DNA from: Pseudomonadota bacterium
Lineage (GTDB): Bacteria > Desulfobacterota > Syntrophia > Syntrophales > UBA5619
DNA length: 23,820 nucleotides
NCBI GenBank assembly: GCA_018896355.1
Contig: JAHIMW010000031.1
Location: 1-23,820, forward strand
Reading direction: 5' to 3'
The stretch's first letter is position 1; each line of letters opens with the position of its first letter. Made by a program: the position numbers and the translations under genes. Under the pieces are notes generated by a model. It was not told where the DNA came from. It ran no database searches and saw only the letters and a list, made by a program, of their open reading frames with translations. Below are positions 10,598-17,549 of the stretch, piece after piece.

Positions 10598-10643
10598 TTT
10601 TTGCTTGACAAACGATTGTCGACAATCGTTTGTCAAGCAAAAA
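10598..10643. promoter_or_regulatory. Perfect 46-bp palindrome, probable operator
   Basis: Two 23-nt arms (TTTTTGCTTGACAAACGATT followed by GTC, and its exact complement) meet at a central GTCGAC with no spacer. Each arm contains an inward-facing TTGACAAACGA, and a third TTGACAAA copy lies at 10662. Perfect symmetry without a loop favours a dimeric protein binding site (TetR or GntR type) over an RNA hairpin. Its place 54 bp before the cimA leader ORF suggests control of that operon. The regulator is not in the window as far as I can tell. Confidence 0.6.
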
Positions 10644-10661
10644 GTAGATGTCAGATTTTCG

Positions 10662-10690
10662 TTGACAAATCCCCCGGAAAAGGTTACACA
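10662..10690 (+). promoter_or_regulatory. Candidate promoter of the cimA leader
   Basis: TTGACA at 10662-10667 is followed after 17 bp by TACACA (10685-10690). The -35 is perfect, the -10 poor (three of six). It lies 18 bp after the 46-bp palindrome, so a bound regulator would be well placed to affect it. If this is the promoter, the transcript begins near 10697, which would exclude the first two ATGs of the leader ORF and favour the one at 10725. Confidence 0.35.
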
Positions 10691-10691
10691 T

Positions 10692-10811
10692 ATGATGCAG
10701 AAGGGTAGTAGGGATAATTTAAATATGAATATGAGAGACGCCAGCTGCCGTATCCTCGCCATGGGAGGCATAATTATCAGGCCTGCATATACGGGCCTGG
10801 ACGGAGGGTAG
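10692..10811 (+). CDS. cimA leader peptide with Ile-Ile-Ile control codons
   Basis: A short ORF, 39 codons from the ATG at 10692 or 28 from the ATG at 10725, ends in MGGIIIRPAYTGLDGG and stops at 10809-10811, 85 bp before cimA. The key feature is the run ATA-ATT-ATC at 10770-10778: three consecutive isoleucine codons using all three synonyms. CimA makes the first intermediate of the pyruvate route to isoleucine, so the run fits a sensor of charged tRNA-Ile. The run lies directly before a hairpin-forming segment and upstream of a strong terminator (10841-10878). AAAAGG precedes 10692 by 8 nt; the 10725 start has a weaker GGGA. Which start is used is not certain. Confidence 0.6.
   Translation: MMQKGSRDNLNMNMRDASCRILAMGGIIIRPAYTGLDGG
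10778..10804 (+). promoter_or_regulatory. Pause hairpin / antiterminator segment of cimA leader
   Basis: CAGGCC (10778-10783) and GGCCTG (10794-10799) form a 6-bp hairpin that starts at the last Ile codon. The same stretch, CCTGCATATACGG (10782-10794), can instead pair with CCGTTATCAGG of the terminator's left arm (10845-10855) as CCTG, ATA and ACGG with two bulged bases. A ribosome stalled at the Ile codons would disrupt the first hairpin; a ribosome moving to the stop codon would cover the segment. This provides the switch needed for attenuation. The pairing was found by eye and no folding energy was computed. Confidence 0.5.
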
Positions 10812-10840
10812 CGTTTTATTATAACAGAGTCAAAGCGACC

Positions 10841-10878
10841 AAATCCGTTATCAGGTTCGACCGATAACGGATTTTTTT
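10841..10878 (+). terminator. Intrinsic terminator (attenuator) before cimA
   Basis: AAATCCGTTATC (10841-10852) and GATAACGGATTT (10863-10874) are perfect 12-bp arms. The loop also pairs internally (GGT-TCG-ACC), and seven T residues run from 10872 to 10878. It ends 18 bp before the cimA ATG, on the coding strand, where a terminator only makes sense as a conditional attenuator. Confidence 0.85.
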
Positions 10879-10896
10879 GTGCAAAAGGAGAAGGTT

Positions 10897-12483
10897 ATGA
10901 AATCACAAGATGTTATCATCTACGACACGACCCTGAGGGACGGTACGCAGGGGGAGCAGGTCAATTTTTCGGCCGAGGAGAAGTTGCGGATCGCTCACCG
11001 CCTGGATGACATGGGATTCCACTACATCGAAGGGGGGTGGCCCGGCTCCAACCCGAAGGACGTCCGTTTCTTTGAGATGGTGAAGGGACAACCCTTCCGG
11101 AACGCCCGCCTGACCGCCTTCGGGAGCACGCGGAAGCCGGGCGTCCGGCCCGAGAACTGTCGGAACCTTCGCGCGCTGATCAAAGCCGGAACACCGGCTG
11201 TCACCATCTTCGGAAAGAGCTGGGATCTCCACGTCACGGAAATCCTCGGCATCCCCTTGGCGGAAAACCTGGAGATGATCCGCGATTCCGTCGCCTGGCT
11301 GAAGGCCAGAGGCAAGGAGGTCATCTTCGATGCGGAACATTTCTTCGACGGATACCGCCACCGGCCCGTGTACGCCCTTTCCACACTGAAGGCCGCCTTC
11401 GACGCCGGCGCCGACCGGATCGTCCTTTGCGACACGAACGGCGGCGCCATGCCCCATGACCTGAGCGCGGCCGTCCGGAAGGCCGCCGCCATCATTCCGG
11501 CGGGGCAGCTCGGAATCCATGTCCATAACGATTGCGGCCTCGCCGTTGCCAACACCATCGAGGCCGTCATGGCAGGGGTGGCGATGGTCCAGGGGACGGT
11601 GAACGGCTACGGCGAGCGGTGCGGCAACGCGGATCTGATCTCTGTCATCGGAAACCTACAGATCAAGATGGCCCGGAGGTGTCTCCCGGAGAGCTCCCTG
11701 CAGCAGCTCACAAACCTCTCCCACTACGTGGGCGAGGTGGCCAATGTCCGTCCCCTTCCCTTCCGGCCCTTCACCGGGCGAAGCGCCTTCGCCCACAAGG
11801 GGGGAATCCATGTGAACGCCATCGCCAAAAATCCCCAGGCTTACGAGCACATCCGACCGGAACAGGTGGGCAACCATCAGCGGGTGCTGGTCTCCGAATT
11901 GGCGGGGAAGAGCAACATCGCCTTCAAGGCAAAGGAGCTCGGCATCGAACTCGGGGACCACGATGCCACAAGCCGGAAGATCGTCCGGGAGATCAAGCGC
12001 TTGGAAAATCAGGGTTTCCAGTTCGACGCGGCGGAAGGATCTCTGTCACTCCTGATGAAGAAGATCACCGGCGCCTTCCGTGAACCCTTCACACTTCAAT
12101 GTTTCAGCGTGACGAATGGGAAAACCCGGAACGACCCTTCCCTCTGCCAGGCGACGATCAAAATCTCGGTCGGCAACGAAGAAGAGCTGACCGCGGCGGA
12201 GGGAAACGGCCCGGTCAATGCGCTCGACAACGCCCTCAGAAAGGCCCTGACGAAGTTCTACCCTCAGATCAATGAGATGCACCTCGTCGACTTCAAGGTG
12301 CGGATAGTGGAGGGAAGCGAGGGGACGGCGGCCAAGGTCAAGGTGCTCCTCGATTCCCGGGACGGGGACGAGATGTGGAGCACCATCGGCGTCTCGGAAA
12401 ATATTATCGAGGCAAGCTGGCAAGCCCTCGTGGACAGTATCCAGTACAAGCTGAGCAGGGACAACCTGAACAAGAACAGTTGA
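10897..12483 (+). CDS. cimA: (R)-citramalate synthase
   Basis: This 528-residue enzyme condenses acetyl-CoA and pyruvate to (R)-citramalate, the entry to threonine-independent isoleucine synthesis. The N-terminal TIM barrel opens with IIYDTTLRDGTQGEQV (catalytic R14-D15), carries YIEGGWPGSNPKD, which is characteristic of the CimA branch rather than LeuA, and has the metal-binding HVHND at 208-212 followed by NGYGERCGN. The last 130 residues form the LeuA-type dimerisation and feedback domain. I chose the ATG at 10897, not the GTG at 10879, because AAGGAG lies 7 nt before 10897 and the GTG overlaps the terminator U-run. Regulation is predicted by an Ile leader peptide and attenuator immediately upstream. 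Homocitrate-synthase-like specificity is possible but less likely given the motif set and the Ile codons. Confidence 0.93.
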   Translation: MKSQDVIIYDTTLRDGTQGEQVNFSAEEKLRIAHRLDDMGFHYIEGGWPGSNPKDVRFFEMVKGQPFRNARLTAFGSTRKPGVRPENCRNLRALIKAGTPAVTIFGKSWDLHVTEILGIPLAENLEMIRDSVAWLKARGKEVIFDAEHFFDGYRHRPVYALSTLKAAFDAGADRIVLCDTNGGAMPHDLSAAVRKAAAIIPAGQLGIHVHNDCGLAVANTIEAVMAGVAMVQGTVNGYGERCGNADLISVIGNLQIKMARRCLPESSLQQLTNLSHYVGEVANVRPLPFRPFTGRSAFAHKGGIHVNAIAKNPQAYEHIRPEQVGNHQRVLVSELAGKSNIAFKAKELGIELGDHDATSRKIVREIKRLENQGFQFDAAEGSLSLLMKKITGAFREPFTLQCFSVTNGKTRNDPSLCQATIKISVGNEEELTAAEGNGPVNALDNALRKALTKFYPQINEMHLVDFKVRIVEGSEGTAAKVKVLLDSRDGDEMWSTIGVSENIIEASWQALVDSIQYKLSRDNLNKNS

Positions 12484-12895
12484 TCGAACGGGTTGCCATC
12501 CCCATCGGGCGTGTTGCTTTGGAGGAATTGCTCCGGGGTTCATTCACACATACAAAATAAACCCCAGGTGCAGCGGCGCTTTCTTCCTCTCGGAGCAGTT
12601 CGCTATTCCAGCACAAGTTGTGGCAATATTTCTTGACACACGCGGCCACATCTCTTAAGCTCCCTTCGCATAATGGAAAGTTTCCATCAGTGGTGCTTGC
12701 CTGAGAAGATGCGAGAAAGGGGGTGATGTTATGATTGTCATGAATCGCCGGACGTGATTTCATATTCCGGTGATGCACGTTGTGCATCATCAACATGCGA
12801 ATCCTCCTGCGTGGAAGACTCATAGCGTTGCCTCCGCGGTTGCCTATCCCTGATAACTTCGGGCTCCATCGTTGTGAGTTTCTCCATGAAGCTGG
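12484..12895 (+). promoter_or_regulatory. Non-coding gap between cimA and yedE
   Basis: About 410 bases hold no gene I can support. A promoter-like pair, TTGACA (12633-12638) and TAAGCT (12656-12661) with 17-bp spacing, points toward the selenium cluster; the -10 is weak. A perfect hairpin, TGATGCAC-GTT-GTGCATCA, lies at 12771-12789. Near the cimA stop, GGGGTT and AACCCC (about 12535-12567) can pair around a 20-nt loop, but with no U-run this is not a clear terminator. Confidence 0.35.
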
Positions 12896-14026
12896 ATGAA
12901 ATTCATAACGAAAGGAGCTTTTATATCTTCCATTTCTCGTTTTCTTACGTCCCGATGGGGACCGATTATCACCGGCATCGTTGTGGGTGTCCTCGCGCCG
13001 GTGCTGGTCAAACTGGGCAATCCCGGCAACATGGGGGTCTGCGTGGTATGCTTCAACCGCGATATCGCCGGCGCCTTGGGGTTGCACCGGGCCGGCGTCG
13101 TGCAGTATATCCGCCCTGAAATCATCGGCTTCGTGCTGGGTGCGCTTATCGCCGCACTCCTCTTCCGTGAGTTTAAGCCGCGCACCGGCTCGGCGCCACT
13201 CGTACGTTTTCTGCTCGGCATGTTTGCCACATTCGGAGCCCTGGTGTTTCTCGGCTGTCCGTGGCGAGCCTATCTGCGTCTTGCCGGGGGAGACTGGAAT
13301 GCCATTTTCGGTATTCTCGGCCTGATCGCCGGTATTGGGTTAGGTATTGCTTTCCTGCGTTCGGGCTATAGCCTCGGCCGGAGTCGTCCAGCGCCAAAGG
13401 CTGTTGGATGGGTCATGCCCGCCATCATGGTGACGTTGCTTGTCCTTTTGATTGTGGCGCCGCAGTTCGGGCGTGATGCGGGCGGCAACCCGATTGGACC
13501 CATATTCTTCTCGACAACGGGACCGGGCAGCCAGCACGCGCCGCTTCTGATCGCCCTTGTCGTGGGTGTTTTCATCGGTTTTCTGGCACAGCGAAGCCGC
13601 TTTTGCACCGTCGGCGCGGTACGCGATGCCATATTGCTCCGTGACTCACGTCTGCTCTATGGCGTTCTGGCACTGCTCGTTGCTGCATTTGTAACCAATG
13701 TGATATTAGGGCAATTCCATCCCGGCTTTGAGAAGCAGCCGATAGCCCATACCGACGGCTGGTGGAACTTCGGCGGCATGGTATTGGCCGGTTTGGCGTT
13801 TACACTGGCCGGCGGTTGCCCCGGTCGTCAGTTGTTCCTGGCGGGCGAGGGGGATGCCGATTCGGGGCTTTTCGTGATAGGGATGATTGTAGGCGCCGGT
13901 TTTGCCCACAGTTACAGCACGGCCAGTTCCGCCGCCGGCCCCGGGGTGTTCGGACCATTCGCGGTCATCGTGGGAATGATCGTCTGCGTTGTCCTTGGCT
14001 TCACCATGCGAGAATCGAAGGGATAG
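12896..14026 (+). CDS. yedE: YedE-type selenium/sulfur transporter-like membrane protein
   Basis: This 376-residue polytopic membrane protein belongs to the YeeE/YedE family, in the branch that travels with selenium genes and is proposed to import a selenium species. It shows an internal two-fold repeat: LGCPWRAYLRLAGGDWN in the first half and AGGCPGRQLFLAGEGDAD in the second, each with a conserved Cys likely lining the path. Other conserved cysteines are C49 and C52 (NMGVCVVCF) and the one in SRFCTVGAVRD. The ATG at 12896 has no clear ribosome binding site; a good AAAGGAG at 12911-12917 lies inside the frame with no standard start after it, so the true start is uncertain by a few codons. It opens a five-gene run ending in selD. 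Confidence 0.87.
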   Translation: MKFITKGAFISSISRFLTSRWGPIITGIVVGVLAPVLVKLGNPGNMGVCVVCFNRDIAGALGLHRAGVVQYIRPEIIGFVLGALIAALLFREFKPRTGSAPLVRFLLGMFATFGALVFLGCPWRAYLRLAGGDWNAIFGILGLIAGIGLGIAFLRSGYSLGRSRPAPKAVGWVMPAIMVTLLVLLIVAPQFGRDAGGNPIGPIFFSTTGPGSQHAPLLIALVVGVFIGFLAQRSRFCTVGAVRDAILLRDSRLLYGVLALLVAAFVTNVILGQFHPGFEKQPIAHTDGWWNFGGMVLAGLAFTLAGGCPGRQLFLAGEGDADSGLFVIGMIVGAGFAHSYSTASSAAGPGVFGPFAVIVGMIVCVVLGFTMRESKG

Positions 14027-14038
14027 GAGGAGGTTGTC

Positions 14039-14260
14039 ATGAATGAAATAAAGACGGTCGATACCCGCGGGCTTTCCTGCCCGCAACCGGCCATGTTAAC
14101 CCGTCAGGCGATACAGAAGCTCGATAACGGAACGTTGGAGGTGCTTGTAGATTCCGGCACCGCCCGGGAGAACGTTTCCCGCTTGGCCAAGAATGCCGGT
14201 TGGGCTGTGACGATGGAAGAGCAACCCGAAGGCAGTTGCCGGATTGTGCTGAAGAAATGA
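14039..14260 (+). CDS. yedF: TusA/SirA-like sulfur (selenium) carrier, YedF type
   Basis: This 73-residue protein has the TusA fold signature: TVDTRGLSCPQPAML places the persulfide (or perselenide) carrier Cys at position 14 in a CPxP motif. TusA-like proteins pass sulfane sulfur from a cysteine desulfurase to acceptors; in selenium clusters the YedF form is thought to handle selenium. It starts 12 bp after yedE with a strong AGGAGGAGGTT site. Its stop overlaps the ATG of the class V aminotransferase (ATGA), implying coupled translation of carrier and putative desulfurase/selenocysteine lyase. It lacks the extra C-terminal DsrE-like domain of longer YedF proteins. The family is firm; the selenium role is inferred from its neighbours. 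Confidence 0.88.
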   Translation: MNEIKTVDTRGLSCPQPAMLTRQAIQKLDNGTLEVLVDSGTARENVSRLAKNAGWAVTMEEQPEGSCRIVLKK

Positions 14261-15405
14261 TCTACTTGGATCAAGCGGCAACTTCCTGGCCCAAACCGCC
14301 CGAAGTCTTAAAAGCCATGACCGATGTCCTGGAGAACGCCGGGGGCAACCCCGGCCGCTCCGGGCACCGTTTATCCATTGCCGCGGCAAGAATCATATAT
14401 GACACTCGGGAAGAAATCTCCCGCTTCTTCGGCGTTTCTGATCCGTTGCGGGTGATTTTCACCGGCAACGCCACCCATGCCATCAACCTGGCTCTGAAAG
14501 GAATCCTGAAACCGGGGGATCACGTGATCACCAGCTCCATGGAACATAACGCGGTCATGCGGCCGCTGCGGAACCTGGAGAAACGGGGTATTCGCCTGAG
14601 CATCGTGCAATGCGCCTCCAACGGCACTCTTGATGCCAAGGATATCGGCAGGATGGTCGCATCCGACACGCGACTTGTGGTTATGGCTCACGCCAGCAAC
14701 GTGGTGGGAACGCTGTTACCCGTTGCTGAAGTCGCCGCCATCGTCCACCAGGCGGGTGCTTTGCTGCTGGTGGATGTCGCCCAGACAGCCGGTATCATAC
14801 CGATGGATATGACGGCCATGGGGATTGACTTGCTGGCATTCACCGGCCATAAGGAGTTGCAGGGGCCCCCCGGCATCGGTGGTCTTGTGATTGCCGATCA
14901 TATCGATATCGCACAAATCGATCCTTTGATATGCGGCGGCACGGGGAGCCGCTCCGAATCGGAAGAGCAGCCGGATGACCTGCCCGACAAATTCGAAAGC
15001 GGCACGGCCAACCTGGCGGGCATTGCCGGCCTCGGTGCGGGATTGCGATGGCTAAAGGATAGAGGCATCGAAGAAATCTGTGCTCATTTGAAAACACTCA
15101 GTCGGATGCTGATTGATGGACTGTCTGCTTTTCCGGAAGTAAAGATATATGGAACCCTTGACCCTGCCCGCTCGATTGCCGTGGTTTCCTTCACTGTCGC
15201 CGGAAGGCATGTTTCAGAGATAGGGTTTAGACTGGATGAAGAATATGGCGTCCTGTCGCGGGTTGGCCTGCACTGCGCCCCGGCGGCGCACAAAACGATT
15301 GGGTCATTCCCCGAAGGAACGGTGCGGCTGGCGCCGGGCGTGTTCACGACAACGGAGGATATCCGGCTAGCGATACGGGCGATAGGGCGGGTCATCCGGT
15401 CATGA
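14257..15405 (+). CDS. Class V aminotransferase, cysteine desulfurase / selenocysteine lyase-like
   Basis: This 382-residue PLP enzyme belongs to the fold-type I class V family. It starts IYLDQAATSWPKPPEV, a form typical of the selenium-associated branch. The PLP lysine is K199 in FTGHKELQGPPG, and a catalytic-type cysteine, C340, lies in RVGLHCAPAAHKT. It is therefore predicted to release sulfur from cysteine or selenium from selenocysteine and load it on a carrier. I chose the ATG at 14257, which overlaps the stop of the TusA-like gene (ATGA), rather than an upstream alternative. Its own stop overlaps the next ATG in the same way. Context (YedE, TusA-like, DUF3343, SelD) makes delivery of selenide to SelD the most attractive role, but substrate preference cannot be read from sequence. 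Confidence 0.9.
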   Translation: MIYLDQAATSWPKPPEVLKAMTDVLENAGGNPGRSGHRLSIAAARIIYDTREEISRFFGVSDPLRVIFTGNATHAINLALKGILKPGDHVITSSMEHNAVMRPLRNLEKRGIRLSIVQCASNGTLDAKDIGRMVASDTRLVVMAHASNVVGTLLPVAEVAAIVHQAGALLLVDVAQTAGIIPMDMTAMGIDLLAFTGHKELQGPPGIGGLVIADHIDIAQIDPLICGGTGSRSESEEQPDDLPDKFESGTANLAGIAGLGAGLRWLKDRGIEEICAHLKTLSRMLIDGLSAFPEVKIYGTLDPARSIAVVSFTVAGRHVSEIGFRLDEEYGVLSRVGLHCAPAAHKTIGSFPEGTVRLAPGVFTTTEDIRLAIRAIGRVIRS

Positions 15406-15638
15406 CACTGCATGGCGTCATTTTGTTTCACACGACTTCATCGGTTCTGCGGGCGGAGAAGCGGCTGATCAAGGAGGGGTTTGCCACCAGGCTCGTCCCT
15501 ACCCCGCGACAGTTCTCCAGCGATTGCGGTATCGCGCTGCGGTTCGACTGGAACGACCATGAGCGGATAACGTCGATGTTGGGCGAGGAAAAAGTTGAAT
15601 TTGATGCGATACACTTTCTGGATGCGAATCCGGTTTAG
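15402..15638 (+). CDS. DUF3343 protein (putative Se/S carrier)
   Basis: This 78-residue protein matches the DUF3343 pattern: a short first strand (GVILFHTTSSVLRAEKRLI), a middle LVPTPRQFSSDCGIALRF with a single conserved cysteine (C42), and a charged end. DUF3343 proteins are recurrent neighbours of selD and are proposed to carry selenium or sulfur; direct biochemistry is lacking as far as I know. The ATG overlaps the stop of the aminotransferase gene (ATGA), so it is translated in coupling with it. The lone Cys in an SDCG context is consistent with a persulfide/perselenide carrier. The family is fairly firm; the function is hypothetical. Confidence 0.85.
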   Translation: MTLHGVILFHTTSSVLRAEKRLIKEGFATRLVPTPRQFSSDCGIALRFDWNDHERITSMLGEEKVEFDAIHFLDANPV

Positions 15639-15692
15639 GAACCCGGCCCGCATCGCTTAAATGTCACTTTGAGTCTATTGGGGAGGCAGAAT

Positions 15693-16751
15693 ATGAAGGA
15701 CAAACCAAGACCACGTCTTACCCAGACCGTCAGGGGCGCGGGTTGAGCCTGTAAGCTGGGTCCGGCGGACCTGAACGAAGCGCTTGCCGGCTTGCCTCTG
15801 ACCACCCATCCTAACCTCATTGTAGGCATGGAGAGGGTGGAGGATGCCTGCGTCTATCAACTGACCGATGATCTGGCCTTGATACAGACGGTCGATTTTT
15901 TCACGCCCATAGTGGATGATCCGTTCGCTTATGGGCAGATTGCCGCGGCCAATTCTCTCAGTGACGTCTATGCCATGGGGGGGAAGCCGCTGATGGCCAT
16001 GAATATCGTCTGCTTCCCGGTTCAGACGATGGATCTCTCGATATTAAAGGAGATTCTGCAAGGCGGACTGGAAAAGATGCGGGAGGCGGAAGTCGTACTC
16101 ATGGGCGGGCATAGCGTGGATGACCAGGAGCTGAAATACGGCCTTTCGGTGACCGGCACGATCCACCCCAAGAAGGTGCTTCGAAAAGAAAACGCCAGGA
16201 CAGGCGACAGGCTGATACTGACCAAGCCGATCGGGACAGGGATCATCAGCACTGCCTTAAAAGCTGAACTGGCCGGCAAGGAGGCCGCCGATCATATTGT
16301 GAAGTCCATGTCCACTCTGAATCGCAAGGCTTCGGAGGTGATGCAGGGAATAGGGGTTCATGCCTGCACCGACATCACCGGCTTTGGCTTACTGGGGCAT
16401 GCCGCCGAGATGGTTGAGGGGACTGAGATAGGGATGGTGATCTATGCCGATTCGGTGCCGGTTTTCCCGGAAGCCAAAGATCTGGCGGCCATGGGAATGA
16501 TTCCGGGCGGACTGTACCGTAACCGTGATTATCGCAAGTCCATGGTGGAAATAGGCCCCGGCGTCAACGAATGTCTGGCTGATATCCTCTTTGATCCTCA
16601 AACTTCGGGTGGATTGCTCATCTCTGTATCTGAGGACAAGGCGCTACGGCTCATAGACAGGCTGCACGAGGCTGGAGTAACGGAGGCCGCTGTTATTGGC
16701 GAAGTGGTCGGCAGCCTGAAGGGCAGGATTGTCGTTGAATCCGCTCAATAA
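15693..16751 (+). CDS. selD: Selenide, water dikinase (selenophosphate synthetase), selenocysteine-containing
   Basis: This 352-residue enzyme makes selenophosphate from selenide and ATP, the selenium donor for selenocysteine and for selenouridine in tRNA. The reading frame from the ATG at 15693, preceded by GGGGAGG, gives TVRGAG, then TGA at 15744-15746, then ACKLGPADL. The UGA falls at residue 18, where SelD has its catalytic Cys or Sec just before the essential Lys (here K21), so it is read as selenocysteine. Downstream landmarks are QTVDFFTPIVDDPFAYGQIA, AANSLSDVYAMGG, MGGHSVDDQE, DITGFGLLGH and FDPQTSGGLL. Callers that stop at UGA would place the start at 15792 and lose the active site. 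The full length matches the family (about 345-350). It implies that the genome also carries selA, selB and selC, which are not in this window. Confidence 0.95.
15747..15773 (+). promoter_or_regulatory. SECIS-like hairpin after the selD UGA codon
   Basis: GGGTCC (15758-15763) pairs with GGACCT (15767-15772) around a GGC loop, extended by a T-G pair. The stem begins 11 nt after the UGA codon and the loop begins with G, both as expected for bacterial SECIS elements recognised by SelB. Confidence 0.65.
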
Positions 16752-16894
16752 CCTGGAAATTTTTCTAACCATCCCAAACAAACAATGCTGAAAAACGGGA
16801 AAACACGCCCGCCGCGCAAAATTAGGCGGTGGATTTGGGTCAACGATCTTTTATTGATAACCGTTTCTGTTTCTGATAAATAGAGCTGTTAAGA

Positions 16895-16913
16895 GCCGGG
16901 AATGGTTCCCGGC
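16895..16913 (+). promoter_or_regulatory. Hairpin before the YciO-like gene
   Basis: GCCGGGAA and TTCCCGGC form a perfect 8-bp stem with a TGG loop, 16 bases before the ATG at 16930. It has no U-run. The rest of the 178-base gap after selD shows nothing else I can name. The hairpin could end the selenium transcript or affect ribosome access to the next gene. Confidence 0.4.
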
Positions 16914-16929
16914 GTCGGGCAGAGACGGT

Positions 16930-17538
16930 ATGCTGATCGCCATCAACAATCACAACCCCCAGATGCGGCTGATCCGCAGGGCGGTGGAGATTCTCCGCGG
17001 CGGCGGGATTGTCATCTACCCGACCGACACGGTCTACGGAATGGGGTGTGATCTGTTCAACAAGAGGGGAATTGAGCGGATCTACGAGATCCAGCGCCGC
17101 GACCGAAAGCAGCCGCTGAGTTTCATCTGCGCCGACCTCAAGGACATCAGCCGCTATGCGAGGGTCTCCGACGACGCATACAAGATCATGAAACGCCTCC
17201 TCCCGGGACCCTACACCTTTATCCTCGAGGCCTCCCGCGCCGTTCCCAAGATCATCCTCCCCAAGCGGCAGACCACCGGCATCCGGGTCCCCGACAATCG
17301 GATCTGCCAGACTCTGATCGCCGAGATGGGATCGCCCGTGATCAGCACCAGCGTCAAGGACGGGGGAGGCGAACTCTTGAGCGACCCCCGCATGATCGAG
17401 GAGCTCTTCGGCAAACGGGTGGACATGATCATCGACGGCGGCATCATCGCCGCGGCGCCGTCCAGCGTGGTCAGCCTCCTTGACGAAGGGATCGAGGTCA
17501 TCCGAGCAGGAAAAGGCGATGTATCCGCCTTCCTATAG
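16930..17538 (+). CDS. Sua5/YciO/YrdC family protein, YciO-like
   Basis: This 202-residue single-domain protein has the YrdC fold, whose best-known members (TsaC/Sua5) make threonylcarbamoyl-AMP for the t6A modification of tRNA. The visible motifs are IVIYPTDTVYGMGCDLFN, RDRKQPLSFIC and LPGPYTFILEAS, and the sequence ends SVVSLLDEGIEVIRAGKGDV. The N-terminal NNHNPQMRLIRRAVEIL and the C-terminal part resemble Escherichia coli YciO, a paralogue with weak or unclear t6A activity, more than TsaC; this is from memory and not an alignment. The ribosome binding site is weak (GAGACGG). RNase E/G starts 11 bp after its stop, so the two are probably cotranscribed. Confidence 0.88.
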   Translation: MLIAINNHNPQMRLIRRAVEILRGGGIVIYPTDTVYGMGCDLFNKRGIERIYEIQRRDRKQPLSFICADLKDISRYARVSDDAYKIMKRLLPGPYTFILEASRAVPKIILPKRQTTGIRVPDNRICQTLIAEMGSPVISTSVKDGGGELLSDPRMIEELFGKRVDMIIDGGIIAAAPSSVVSLLDEGIEVIRAGKGDVSAFL

Positions 17539-17549
17539 AAAGGATCTTT

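Noticed and set aside
10598..10643. Palindrome read as an intrinsic terminator for the upstream gene
   Set aside because: The arms meet with no loop and only A-rich sequence follows on the plus strand; a DNA operator explains the perfect symmetry better.
12404..13087. 227-codon minus-strand ORF covering the cimA-yedE gap
   Set aside because: It overlaps the ends of cimA and yedE, has no ribosome binding site, and no segment resembles a known protein.
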